A DNA stretch of 64,000 nucleotides from JACVRW01 sp963835705 (GTDB lineage: Bacteria > Actinomycetota > Thermoleophilia > Solirubrobacterales > Thermoleophilaceae), in the NCBI GenBank assembly GCA_963835705.1, contig CAWIGR010000007.1:238471-302470 (forward strand), in the 5' to 3' direction. Every line of letters starts with the position of its first letter. Position 1 is the stretch's first letter. Of the stretch, positions 34,468 through 43,525 are shown piece after piece. The translations under genes were made by a program, and so were the position numbers. The notes under the pieces are model-generated. The model was not told the DNA's origin and searched no databases. It saw nothing but the letters and a program-made list of their open reading frames with translations.

Positions 34468-36689
34468 ATGACGATGCTTCTGGACCGAATCGCACGGAGC
34501 GCCTCCCGGAACTGGCGCCGTTCCCTCGCAATCGCCGCTGTGGTCATGGTGGGCCTCGGCGCCCTCGCCGGCACGGTCGGCGGGCAGTTCACAGATGAGT
34601 TCTCGGTCCCTGGAGCCGAGTCCCAGCAGGCGCTCGACCTGCTCGAGGAGCGCTTCCCCGCCGCCGCCAACGAGGGGGCCACCGTCGTCTTCCATGCTGA
34701 CGAGGGCACGGTGCGCGACGGCGAGCACGCGCAGGTGATCGCCGATGCCAGGCGCGAGATCGCGCAGCTCCCCCAGGTGACCTCAGTCAGCGACCCTCTC
34801 GCGGGACGTGGTGCCGGTCAGGTCTCCGAGGACGGGAGTGTGGCCTTCGCCACGGTCCAGTACGACCGGCCCGCCTTCGAAGTCGAGCAGGAGGAAGCTC
34901 AGCGGCTCGAGAGCGCGGCGCGGGTCGCCGAGGGCGACGGGCTCGAGGTCGCGATGCGGGGGCCCGTCGTCGACGTCGCCGAGCAGCAGCTCGCGCCGGT
35001 CGGCGAGCTCATCGGCATCGCGGTCGCCGTGATCGCCCTCACCCTCGTCTTCGGGTCCGTCGCGGCGATGGCCCTCACCCTGATCAGCGCGCTGATCGCC
35101 CTGGCCGGCGGGATGATGCTCCTGACGCTCGGCGCCGGCGTGACCTCGCTACCCGAGATCGCGCCCACCCTGGCCGTGATGCTCGGCCTCGGCGCGGGGA
35201 TCGACTACGCGCTGCTGATCGTCGGCCGCTACCGCGAGCACCTGGCTGCCGGCGACAGCGTTCCGGACGCCGCCGCCGCGGCGAACCGCACGGCCGGCAC
35301 CTCCGTGCTCGCCGCCGGGGCGATCGTCGCCGTGGCCATCGCAGGCCTCCTGGCGACGGGGATCCCGTTCGTGGGCAGGATGGGCGTGGCCACGGCCGTG
35401 GTGGTCGCCTGCGTCGCGATCGGCGCGGTGACCCTGCTTCCTGCGCTGATGGGTGCCTTCGCCAAGCGGCTTCGCCCCCGCAGCGCCGAGCGGCTGGGCC
35501 CCTCCCCGGTCCTGAGACGCTGGGACGAGCGGATCACCCGCCGTCCGTGGCTCGCGCTGGTCGCCGGCGTGGCGGTGCTGCTGGCCCTCGCCGCCCCCTT
35601 CACCGATCTGCGCCTCGGTCAGCCCGATGACGGCAACGACCCCAGGGACAGCCAGACGCGCGTGGCGTACGACACTCTCGCCGAGGGCTTCGGACCCGGT
35701 GTCAACGGGACCCTGCTGCTCGCCGGCTCGCTCCCCCCGGTCGCGACTCCGGCCCCACGCTGGATCGGCTCGCGGCGGCCGTCGAGCGCACCGAGGGCGT
35801 GGCGGCGGTGTCGGAGCCGGCTCCGAGCCGGAGCGGAGACGCCGCCACGATCAGCGTCACCCCGACCACCGCGCCGCAGGACGAGCGCACCTCCGAGCTG
35901 GTCGAGACGCTCCGGGGCGACGTGATCCCCGCCGCCACCGCCGGCAGCGGGGTCGAGGTCTACGTCGGCGGCAACACCGCGACCCAGGAGGACATGGCCG
36001 ACAAGATCGCCGAGCGGCTCCCCGTCTTCATCGGCGCGGTCGTGGTCCTCTCGGTCCTCTTCCTCATGGCGGTGTTCCGCTCCGTCTGGGTGCCGCTCGT
36101 CTCGGCCGCGTTCAACCTGCTCTCGATCGGCGCGGCGTACGGCGTCGTGGTCGCGATCTTCCAGTGGCAGTGGGGCTCGAGCCTGCTCGGCATCGACGGC
36201 GAGATGCCGATCGTCTCGTTCATCCCGCTGCTCATGTTCGCGATCCTGTTCGGCCTCAGCATGGACTACAACGTCTTCCTCCAGTCGCGGATCCGCGAGG
36301 AGTACATGAAGGGCGCGGGCCCTCGGGAGAGCGTGGTGGCCGGGCTCGCGAAGGTGAGCAAGATCATCCTCGCTGCCGGTGCGATCATGACCGCGGTTTT
36401 CCTCGGCTTCGCCACCGACCCGGACCCGATCGTGAAGATCTTCGGAGTCGGCCTGGGCGCGGCGATCATGATCGACGTGCTCGTCGTGCGGATGGTCGTC
36501 GCGCCGGCGGTGATGACCCTGCTGGGCGACCGGGCCTGGTGGCTCCCGGCGTGGCTGGATCGGCTGCTGCCGCGGATCGAGCTCGAGGGCGGCGCCGCGG
36601 ACGCTCCGCGCGAGCCGCGCCCGCGCGACCGCCGCCGGCCGCCGCTCACCTCCGGACAGCCGGCTCCGGCAGACGCCCATGAGGCCTAG
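34468..36689 (+). pseudogene. MMPL/RND-family exporter with one frameshift
   Basis: About 740 residues if repaired. The first half has the MMPL pattern: a membrane segment (IAAVVMVGLGALAG), a periplasmic domain, then five or so membrane helices with LAVMLGLGAGIDYALLIVGRYRE. The break is in a run of six C at 35733-35738: seven C would join it to the second half, which has the matching periplasmic repeat and GLSMDYNVFLQSRIREEYM. MMPL proteins export lipids, drugs or siderophores. ATG 34468 has TATTGT (34454-34459) 8 nt upstream; the divergent gene is a TetR regulator. Probably functional if the indel is an error. Confidence 0.82.
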
Positions 36690-36985
36690 GTCCGGCACCC
36701 GGCGGCGAGCGGACCTCGGCGTGGTGGCCGGCTACATCCACGAGCTCTCCGAGCGCCACAGGCGAGAGCGCGGCGGGCTACTACCTCGACCATCTCGTCG
36801 ACGCGGTCGCCACCGCCCTGATCGGGCTCGGCCTCGGCCTCTCCCCCTGGATGCTGCTGTCGGTCGGCCTGCTGATCGTGATCGCCTATCTCGTGCTCTC
36901 GATCAACACTTACCTCGAGACCCACGCCTTCGGCGTCTTCACGCTCGGCTACGGCCGCCTCGGGCCGACCGAAATGCGCGTGTAG
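36679..36985 (+). pseudogene. C-terminal fragment of a CDP-alcohol phosphatidyltransferase-like protein
   Basis: Coding starts at an ATG inside the end of the MMPL gene, and a frame change near 36755-36763 joins GVVAGYIHELSERH to GESAAGYYLDHLVDAVATAL. The Gx3Dx3D half of the family signature is present (GYYLDHLVD), followed by three membrane segments and a stop at 36983. The first half of the signature and the N-terminal membrane helices are missing. It therefore cannot be a working enzyme unless the upstream part lies elsewhere or was lost in assembly. Confidence 0.55.
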
Positions 36986-37321
36986 GGGTCTGGTGGATGC
37001 GCCGCCGGCCGCGCTCCTCGAACTTGAAGTGCTTGACGACGTTGGTCACATAGGCCTCGTCGCGCGCGATGCCGGCCGCCTCGAGCCCCTTGTCGAGCTC
37101 CCTGCCGGCCGGGCCGACGAACGGCTTTCCCGCGAGGTCCTCCTTGTCACCCGGCTGCTCGCCCACGAACATGACGCGGGCGCGCTTCAGCCCTCGCCGA
37201 ACACGGTCTGCGTGGCGCCGCGCCAGAGGTGGCAGCCGCGGCAGCCGGCGGCGGCCTCGCGCAACGCGCTGAGCGTGCGCTTTTCGGGCAGGAAGGGCGT
37301 GGCGTCGCCGGGCTCGTCCAC
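36984..37321 (-). pseudogene. UdgX-like uracil-DNA glycosylase, truncated and frameshifted
   Basis: From GTG 37321 the first frame covers PFLPEKRTLSALREAAAGC and a GCHLW segment, then a lost base near 37187-37196 shifts to MFVGEQPGDKEDLAGKPFVG and NVVKHFKFEERGRRRIHQTP. GEQPGDxEDLAGxPFVGPAG and the RRRIH loop mark UdgX, which binds uracil in DNA covalently through that loop's His. Homology stops at the Pro codon 36984-36986, right at the stop codon of the opposing fragment. The C-terminal half (HPS-type motif) is missing, so the protein is not expected to work. Confidence 0.75.
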
Positions 37322-37330
37322 GAGCCCGGT

Positions 37331-37351
37331 CTACCCGGAAACGGGTAGCGT
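37331..37351. promoter_or_regulatory. Divergent promoter dyad with extended -10 elements
   Basis: CTACCCG-GAAA-CGGGTAG (37331-37348) is a perfect 7-bp inverted repeat. On the plus strand CGGGTAGCGT gives TAGCGT (37346-37351) 8 nt before ATG 37360. On the minus strand the same CGGGTAG is 6-7 nt before the UdgX GTG. It can be read as two back-to-back extended -10 elements or as a GAAA-tetraloop hairpin. Confidence 0.45.
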
Positions 37352-37359
37352 CATCTCGC

Positions 37360-37641
37360 ATGAGCGAGCTCGTCTGCCCGAAGTGCGAGAGCCCGATGCG
37401 CAGCTACGAGCGCAGCGGGGTGACCATCGACCAGTGCACCGGCTGCCGCGGCGTCTTTCTCGACCGTGGCGAGCTCGAGCGGCTCGTGGACGCGGAGGGC
37501 AGCTTCTACGAGGAGCGCGGGTCCTCCCGGGAGGAGCCGGAGCGAGCGGAGCGCGACCACCGGGAGGAGTACGGCGGCCAACGCAAGCCCCACAAGAAGC
37601 GCAAGAAGGAATCGTTCCTGAGCGACTTCCTCGAGTTCTGA
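37360..37641 (+). CDS. TFIIB-type zinc-ribbon protein
   Basis: 93 residues. A zf-TFIIB module has CPKC (residues 6-9) and CTGC (about 27-30) with the typical VFLDRGELERL that follows. The C-terminal part is highly charged (EEPERAERDHREEY, then KPHKKRKKE). Such proteins are common and uncharacterised in bacteria. It probably starts a leaderless transcript and is 1 bp upstream of the exonuclease gene, so the two are likely co-transcribed. Confidence 0.8.
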   Translation: MSELVCPKCESPMRSYERSGVTIDQCTGCRGVFLDRGELERLVDAEGSFYEERGSSREEPERAERDHREEYGGQRKPHKKRKKESFLSDFLEF

Positions 37642-37642
37642 C

Positions 37643-38506
37643 ATGGCCGGGCCGCTGCTCGCCGTGGACGCCCCGTCCATGCTCTTCCGCGCGTTCTACG
37701 CGCTGCCCGAGTCGATCAAGGGCGCGGGTGACACCCCCATCAACGCCCTGCTGGGCACCGCGAACCTGGTGTTGCGGGAGGTCGAGCAGCACGATCCGCG
37801 GGCCGTGGTGCTCTGCTTCGGCCCCGATGCCGCCGACTACCGCGTGGAGCTGTTCGACGGCTACCACGCCGACCGGCCCGAGGTGCCGGAGGGTCTCGTC
37901 CCCCAGTTCGCCGACGCGCGCGCCTTCTTCGACGCATTCGGCTGGGTGGTCCATGTGCACGACTCGCTCGAGGCGGACGACCTGCTCGGCTCCTACGCGC
38001 ACCGCGAGGCGGAGGGCGGCGGCCGCGCGCTGGTGATGACGGGCGACCGCGACATGTACCAGTGCGCCACCGAGCGCGTGACGATCCTCTACGTGCGCAC
38101 CGGACGCCAGGGGGCGGAGGAGGTCGACCCGGCCGAGGTGAAGCGCCGCTACGGCGTGCCGCCCGAGCTCGTGCCGGACTTCATCGCCCTGCGCGGCGAC
38201 CCGTCGGACGGGATCCCCGGCGCCAAGGGCATCGGCGAGAAGACCGCGGCCGACCTGCTCTCGCGCCACGGCTCGCTCGAGGCGGCGCTGGAGGGGGCGC
38301 TGCGGGAGTCGAGCGCGCGCGTGCGCGGCGCCCTGACCGACCAGCGCGACGAGCTGCTCCGCTTCCGCGAGATCGCGACGCTCCAGGAGGTGGACGTGCA
38401 GCTCCCTCCCGACCGTCCCACCGACCTCGAGGGCGCCGCCGCCGCGGCACGCGAACGCGGTATGAACCGCCTGGCGGAGCGGCTCGAGAAGGCGGCTGAC
38501 GCCTGA
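37643..38506 (+). CDS. 5'-3' exonuclease (PolA N-terminal-domain family)
   Basis: 287 residues, a stand-alone version of the exonuclease domain of DNA polymerase I. Acidic metal-binding residues are seen in LLAVDAPSMLFRAFYAL, SLEADDLLGSYA and VMTGDRDMYQ, and the helix-hairpin-helix GDPSDGIPGAKGIGEKTAADLL (about residues 188-209) binds DNA. It should remove 5' flaps or RNA primers. Stand-alone copies are common in actinobacteria besides PolA. Its TGA overlaps a CTG that may start the next gene. Confidence 0.88.
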   Translation: MAGPLLAVDAPSMLFRAFYALPESIKGAGDTPINALLGTANLVLREVEQHDPRAVVLCFGPDAADYRVELFDGYHADRPEVPEGLVPQFADARAFFDAFGWVVHVHDSLEADDLLGSYAHREAEGGGRALVMTGDRDMYQCATERVTILYVRTGRQGAEEVDPAEVKRRYGVPPELVPDFIALRGDPSDGIPGAKGIGEKTAADLLSRHGSLEAALEGALRESSARVRGALTDQRDELLRFREIATLQEVDVQLPPDRPTDLEGAAAAARERGMNRLAERLEKAADA

Positions 38507-39828
38507 CCGCAGAGTCGGCGACCGGTCAACCCGGTGCCGCCTCGGCGGCCTCCGATCGCGCCGTCGCGCTGGCCTTCCGGCGGCTAATGCCGCTGGTCGT
38601 CCTGATGCACGTGATCGCGTATGCCGACCGGGTCAACATCGGGTTCGCCGAGACCGAGATCACGAACGACCTCGGGATCTCGTCCACCGTCTTCGGGCTG
38701 GCCGCCGGCATCTTCTTCCTGAGCTTCGTCGCGTTCGAGATCCCGAGCAACCTGCTGCTCCACCGATTCGGCGCGCGCCTCTGGCTGGGACGGATCATGA
38801 TCAGCTGGGGCATCGTCGCCACGCTGACGGCGTTCGTCTGGGACGGCGCGTCCCTGGTCGTGGCGCGCATCCTCCTGGGCGTGGGCGAGGCCGGCTTCTT
38901 CCCGGGCGTGGTCTACCTGCTCGCCTGCTGGTTTCCGGAGCGCGACAAGGGCCGGGCCTTGAGCGTGTTCCTGCTCGGAATCGTGATCGCCGCGGTGATC
39001 GGGGGCCCGATCTCGGGCGCCCTGCTCGAGCTCGACGGCGTGCTCGGGCTCGAGGGCTGGCAGTGGCTGTTCATCGGGCAGGGGCTCCCGGCCGTGGCGG
39101 TGGGGTTCCATGTGCTGCGCGTCCTGCCGGGCTCGCCGGCGGAGGCGGACTGGCTGCCGCCCGGCGAGCGCGAGGCGCTCGAGCGAGAGCTGGCCGCGGA
39201 GTCGGCGGCGCGTGAGGCGCGCCAGTCATTTTCCCTGCGCGAGGCGCTCACGGACCGGCGCGTCCTAAGATGCGGCGCGGTCCTTCTCACGATCAACTTC
39301 GCCAGCTACGGCGCGATCTTCTGGGCCGCCGACATCATCGAGCGCGTCGGCGACGTGGAGGGGATCGAGCTCGGCCTGCTGGTGGGGATCCCGATGGCGC
39401 TCGGATCGACCGGACTGATCGTGATCGGTCGCCTGTCGGACCGGAGCGGCGACCGGCGCCGCTGGGTCGTGATCGGAATGCTCCTCGGCGCCGCCGGCCT
39501 CGCCGGCACCGCGCTGCTGCCGGCCGAGGCCGGCATCGTGACGCTCGGCGTGTGCGCCTTCGGCCTCCTCGGCGCGGTGCCCGCGTTGTGGGCGATACCC
39601 ACATCGCTGCTCACCGGCCGGGCGATGGCGGGCGGCCTGGCGCTCGTCGGCACGATCGGCGTGAGCGGGGGCATCTTCGGCCCGATCGCGGTGGGGGTAG
39701 CGAAGGACGCGGGGTCGCTCGAGGCCGGGCTGGGCGTGTTGGCCTGCGCGTTGCTGGCGGGGGCCGCGGTGGCGACGAGGCTGCCGCTCGCGGCCACCCG
39801 GCCGCTGGTGGAGCCGAGCGCCGCGTAG
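38503..39828 (+). CDS. MFS transporter of the anion:cation symporter type, probable CTG start
   Basis: About 441 residues with 12 membrane segments. The N-terminal signature is VIAYADRVNIGFAE and the ACS-type GVGEAGFFPGVVYLLACWFPERDKGRA follows; family members carry organic acids such as tartrate, glucarate or phthalate. ATG 38587 would start inside the first membrane helix and drop AVALAFRRLMPLVVL. The only upstream initiation-like codon is CTG 38503, in CTGA overlapping the exonuclease stop, giving an N-terminus LTAESATGQPGAAS. I prefer this coupled start, but it is inference. Confidence 0.8.
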   Translation: MTAESATGQPGAASAASDRAVALAFRRLMPLVVLMHVIAYADRVNIGFAETEITNDLGISSTVFGLAAGIFFLSFVAFEIPSNLLLHRFGARLWLGRIMISWGIVATLTAFVWDGASLVVARILLGVGEAGFFPGVVYLLACWFPERDKGRALSVFLLGIVIAAVIGGPISGALLELDGVLGLEGWQWLFIGQGLPAVAVGFHVLRVLPGSPAEADWLPPGEREALERELAAESAAREARQSFSLREALTDRRVLRCGAVLLTINFASYGAIFWAADIIERVGDVEGIELGLLVGIPMALGSTGLIVIGRLSDRSGDRRRWVVIGMLLGAAGLAGTALLPAEAGIVTLGVCAFGLLGAVPALWAIPTSLLTGRAMAGGLALVGTIGVSGGIFGPIAVGVAKDAGSLEAGLGVLACALLAGAAVATRLPLAATRPLVEPSAA

Positions 39829-40019
39829 GGCCACCGGCGACGACGAGAGTGCCGTTCCCGCATGCGAGCGAGCGTCTCGACATCGCGAACTACGAGACCG
39901 CCCCTGCTCGTTCATCTCGGAAGTGTCGGCGCAACCGCGCGGGTTCCTTCAGACACCCGCTCTGTTGGCGACGCGAGACTATGGCCGCGATCGCTGTCTT
40001 GCGACTGCGACGCATCCGC

Positions 40020-40952
40020 TCAGCCGCCCCCGCCCAGCCGCGCCTCCGCTGCCTCGGCGAGATACCGGACCATTCGTGAGACCGCCGGAATCCGCCGGCC
40101 GCGCAGCCAGGTGGCGTGGATTGAGCGATATGGGCTGGTGTCGCGCGGTGGGCGCAGGGCGATGTCGGGTCGCGGCTCGGGCATGGTCAGCTCTGATAGG
40201 AGCCCGACGCTCAGGCCGGCGGCGATCACCGCCCGGCCCACGGTGACGTCCTCGATCTCGTGGATTCGAGGCTCGAACCCGGCCTCGGCGCAGAGCTGGT
40301 CGAGCATGTCCAGGTAAGGAACCGCGTGGCCCTGCCTCGCGGGCGCGGTGAAGCGCTCCGCGGCGAGGTCCGCGAGCCGCACCTGGCGGCGACGGGCCAG
40401 CCGGTGGTTCGGGGGCAGCACCACCAGGTAGGGATCGTCGACCAGGTGGAGCTGGTCGAAGCCGTCCTCGACCGATGCACCGCCCCCGTTTGAGAAGCCC
40501 GGAATGCGCCAGACGACCGCCAGGTCGAGGTCCCCGGAGCGGATGCGCCGCAGCGCCGCGGGCTCCTCGAGCTGCTCGAAGCTGACTTCCACGTCGGGAT
40601 GCTCCGCCTCGAAGCGGGCAAGCGCCGCCGGCAGGAACGAGTTGCAGGCCGACAGGAAGGCCCCGACCCGCAGCGTGCCGCCCTGCAGCCCGGCGATCGC
40701 GCGCAGCTCGTCCTCGGCCGCCGTCACGTGCCCCAGAACAGCTTCGGCGTGGCGCAGCAGCCGGGCGCCGGCGTCGGTGATGCTGACGGGGCGGGTGGCG
40801 CGGTTGACGAGCGTCAGTCCGAACTCGCGCTCGAGCGCGGCGACGTGGTGCGACACCACCGACTGGGCGTAACCGAGTTCCAGCCCGGCCGCCGAGAAGG
40901 AGCCTGTCTGCGCGACGGCGTGGAAAGCGCGCAAGCGGCGCAAGTCGTACAT
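40020..40952 (-). CDS. LysR-family regulator
   Basis: 310 residues with the LysR winged helix at the N-terminus (LRRLRAFHAVAQTGSFSAAGLELGYAQSVVSHHVAALEREFG-type pattern) and a two-lobed effector domain. It is divergent from the GNAT / FAD-oxidoreductase pair with a 90-bp gap. It probably activates those genes in response to a small ligand and represses itself. The 191 bp between this gene and the MFS stop holds nothing else. Confidence 0.9.
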   Translation of the reverse strand: MYDLRRLRAFHAVAQTGSFSAAGLELGYAQSVVSHHVAALEREFGLTLVNRATRPVSITDAGARLLRHAEAVLGHVTAAEDELRAIAGLQGGTLRVGAFLSACNSFLPAALARFEAEHPDVEVSFEQLEEPAALRRIRSGDLDLAVVWRIPGFSNGGGASVEDGFDQLHLVDDPYLVVLPPNHRLARRRQVRLADLAAERFTAPARQGHAVPYLDMLDQLCAEAGFEPRIHEIEDVTVGRAVIAAGLSVGLLSELTMPEPRPDIALRPPRDTSPYRSIHATWLRGRRIPAVSRMVRYLAEAAEARLGGGG

Positions 40953-40969
40953 CTATAAACGACATACTA

Positions 40970-40988
40970 GTTGCGACAACATCTGTTG
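40970..40988. promoter_or_regulatory. Overlapping dyads in the LysR divergent promoter
   Basis: GTTG-CGA-CAAC-ATCT-GTTG: CAAC can pair with either GTTG, giving two overlapping inverted repeats (40970-40980 and 40977-40988). It is centred between the LysR and GNAT genes. LysR sites often show T-N11-A dyads; this may be the recognition site. Inference. Confidence 0.4.
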
Positions 40989-41042
40989 CGTCGATGGGGC
41001 CGCCCGGCGATGCTGGCCTCACAAGTCGACCGAGGAGATCAG

Positions 41043-41930
41043 ATGTCAATCGCCACCCAGTCCGCCGTCCGGCTCCGGGAGATCGAGCCCGGGGACCACG
41101 AGGCCGCCGCTCGTATCACCTACGAGGCCTTCGCGGGCATCCACGACCGCCACCGCTTCCCGCGCGACTTCCCGACGCCCGACGTCGCCCGCGAGCTCGT
41201 CGCGGCCTTCGGCTCGCATCCGTCGATCTGGGGCGTGGTGGCAGAGTCCGACGGCCGGGTTGTGGGCTCGAACTTCCTCGACGAGCGCGGACCGGTCCGC
41301 GGCGTCGGACCGATCACCGTCGATCCCGACGCCCAGGCCGCCGGTGTCGGCCGGCTCCTGATGGAGGCCGTCATCGACCGGGGAGCGCGGGCCGACGGGA
41401 TGCGGCTGCTGCAGGACTCGTTCAACACCGCTTCGCTGGCGCTCTACTCCTCGCTTGGCTTCAGGGTCGAGGAGTCGGTGGCGCTGATGGCCGGCACGCC
41501 GAGCGTCACGCCCCGCCGGGGTGTCGAGGTGCGGCCGATCGTGGAGGACGACATCCCGACCTGCGAGGAGCTATGCATCTTCGTGCACGGCTTCCAGCGC
41601 ACACGCGAGCTCCGCGACGCGCTCGCGACGCCGGGGCTCAACCCCTACGTCGCGCTGCGCGAGGGCCGCATCGTGGCCTACGCCACCACGCTGGACGAGT
41701 TCGGCGCCGCCTACGCGGTCGCCGAGTCGGAGGACGACCTGGCCGCGCTGATCGCCGGCGCGGTGGTGCATGACGGCCCGCCGGCGTCGTTCCTGCTCCC
41801 GCTCCACCAGCACCACCTGCTGCGCTGGTGCCTCGCCGCGGGCCTGCGGATCGTCAAGCCCATGAACTACATGGTCATGGGCCGCTACCGCCGCCCCCAG
41901 GGCGCCTGGATCCCGTCGGTCCTCTACTGA
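41043..41930 (+). CDS. GNAT-family N-acetyltransferase, two-domain
   Basis: 295 residues starting at ATG 41043, 5 nt after GAGGAG. The first domain has the acetyl-CoA site (VDPDAQAAGVGRLLMEAVIDRG, then NTASLALYSSLGF, about residues 100-141). The second half, from residue 160, resembles a degenerate second GNAT domain (RPIVEDDIPTCEEL onward). The amine substrate is unknown. It lies 29 bp before the FAD oxidoreductase, so they are likely co-transcribed. Confidence 0.8.
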   Translation: MSIATQSAVRLREIEPGDHEAAARITYEAFAGIHDRHRFPRDFPTPDVARELVAAFGSHPSIWGVVAESDGRVVGSNFLDERGPVRGVGPITVDPDAQAAGVGRLLMEAVIDRGARADGMRLLQDSFNTASLALYSSLGFRVEESVALMAGTPSVTPRRGVEVRPIVEDDIPTCEELCIFVHGFQRTRELRDALATPGLNPYVALREGRIVAYATTLDEFGAAYAVAESEDDLAALIAGAVVHDGPPASFLLPLHQHHLLRWCLAAGLRIVKPMNYMVMGRYRRPQGAWIPSVLY

Positions 41931-41959
41931 GCCACCCGACCAAGAAGAAAGGACACGTC

Positions 41960-43357
41960 ATGACCCACGCGATCGAAGGCCCTGTCGTCTGGCGCGGCGA
42001 CGAGCAGTACGAGGCGACCAGGCAGAGCATGCTCTGGAACGCGCTGAAGCCAGCCCGCTTCCCCGAGGCGATCGTCAGCGCCGCCTCCGAGGCGGACGTG
42101 GTTGCGGCCGTCGAGCTGGCCCGCTCGCGCGGCCTCCAGGTGGCGGTGCGCGCCGGTGGCCACAGCTGGGTGGGGTCGCCGCTGCGCGACGGGACCCTCC
42201 TGATCGACCTCTCGGCGCTGCGCCAGCTGACCATCGACGAGACCTCGCGCACCGCCGCGGTGCAGCCGGCGGTCACGAGCTCGCAGCTGGCCGAGGCGCT
42301 GGCCGCGCGCGATCTGGCTTTTCCCGTCGGACACTGCCCGTCGGTCGGCATCAGCGGCTTCCTGCTGAGCGGCGGACTGGGCTGGAACTCCGGCGCCTGG
42401 GGCCCCGCCTGCATGAGCCTCCAGGCGATCGACGTCGTCACGCCCGCCGGCGAGCTCATCCACGCGGACGAGGATTACGACGCGGAGCTCCTCTGGGCGG
42501 CGCGCGGAGCCGGCCCGGGCTTCCCCGGCGTGGTCACCCGCTTCCACCTCGCTCTTCAGCCGCTGCCCCGGTCGATCACGACCAGCACCTACCTGTACGG
42601 GCTCTCCGAGCTCGACGCGGTGGCCGAGTGGGCTTCGGGGGTCGTGAACTCGCTGCCCCCGACCGTCGAGCTGACTCTGCTAGTCGCCCCGGCTCCCCCG
42701 GGCCCGGAGACCGGCCCCGAGGCCAGGGTGCTGATCGTCACCGCCACGGCCTTCGAGGACTCGGCCGAGGAGGCGGCCGCCGCGCTCTCGCCGCTGGAGC
42801 GCTCGCCGGTCCTGGACCGGGCGCTGGCGCGGCAGGTCAACGAGCCGTCGCCGTTCGACGTGCTCTTCCGCGACTTCGGCGGCCTCTGGCGCGAGGGGCG
42901 CCGCTACGCCTCCGACAACGTTTGGGCGAATGCCGACTTCACCGACATCCTGCCGCGCCTGCGCGCACACCTGGACGAGGCGCCGAGCCCCGAGTCGTTC
43001 GCGTTCGCGGTAGTGGGGCCCGAGCCACCCGAGGATGCGCCCCAGGAGGACCTCCCCGACATGGCGTTCTCGATGGTCGAACGCTCCTTCGTGTCCTGTT
43101 ACGCGATGTGGGAAAACGAGGCCGACGACGCGGCGAACCAGCGCTGGCTCCCATCCGTCATGGCGAACCTCGAGCCGCTCGCCCTCGGGCACTACCTGGC
43201 CGAAACCGACCTCACCGCGGCCGACTCCCGGGCGGAGCGCTCTTTCGCCCAGCCCAACTGGGACCGGCTGCAAGAGCTCAGGCGCGACGTTGACTCCAGC
43301 GGGCTCTTTCCGTCCTACCTCGGACCCGACCAGCGGCAGCCGGACCAGCCTTCCTAG
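41960..43357 (+). CDS. FAD-linked oxidoreductase (PCMH/BBE type)
   Basis: 465 residues. The FAD-binding PCMH domain has VRAGGHSWVGSPLRDGTLLIDLS (His near 71 is the usual 8-alpha-linked residue) and FPVGHCPSVGISGFLLSGGLGWNSG. The second flavin contact (Cys in some members) is a Cys at GHCPSVG. A BBE-like C-terminus ends RSFAQPNWDRLQELRRDVDS. Such enzymes oxidise alcohols, sugars or benzylic substrates with O2. Start ATG 41960, 7 nt after AAAGGA. The product could be the acetyltransferase substrate, or the reverse. Confidence 0.83.
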   Translation: MTHAIEGPVVWRGDEQYEATRQSMLWNALKPARFPEAIVSAASEADVVAAVELARSRGLQVAVRAGGHSWVGSPLRDGTLLIDLSALRQLTIDETSRTAAVQPAVTSSQLAEALAARDLAFPVGHCPSVGISGFLLSGGLGWNSGAWGPACMSLQAIDVVTPAGELIHADEDYDAELLWAARGAGPGFPGVVTRFHLALQPLPRSITTSTYLYGLSELDAVAEWASGVVNSLPPTVELTLLVAPAPPGPETGPEARVLIVTATAFEDSAEEAAAALSPLERSPVLDRALARQVNEPSPFDVLFRDFGGLWREGRRYASDNVWANADFTDILPRLRAHLDEAPSPESFAFAVVGPEPPEDAPQEDLPDMAFSMVERSFVSCYAMWENEADDAANQRWLPSVMANLEPLALGHYLAETDLTAADSRAERSFAQPNWDRLQELRRDVDSSGLFPSYLGPDQRQPDQPS

Positions 43358-43525
43358 CCGACCTGCTCGAGAAACGAAGAGCTCGTCTGCCCGACCTCGA
43401 TCGGGTGCCAGTCCGGTCGCGGAGCCGCTAGACGACCGCTTCACCACGGCGGGACACGCGCGTAGGGGAGATCGGCATCGCGCTTCCGGCGGTCGTCCAA
43501 CGCAGCACTGCTGCCGTCGGAACGT

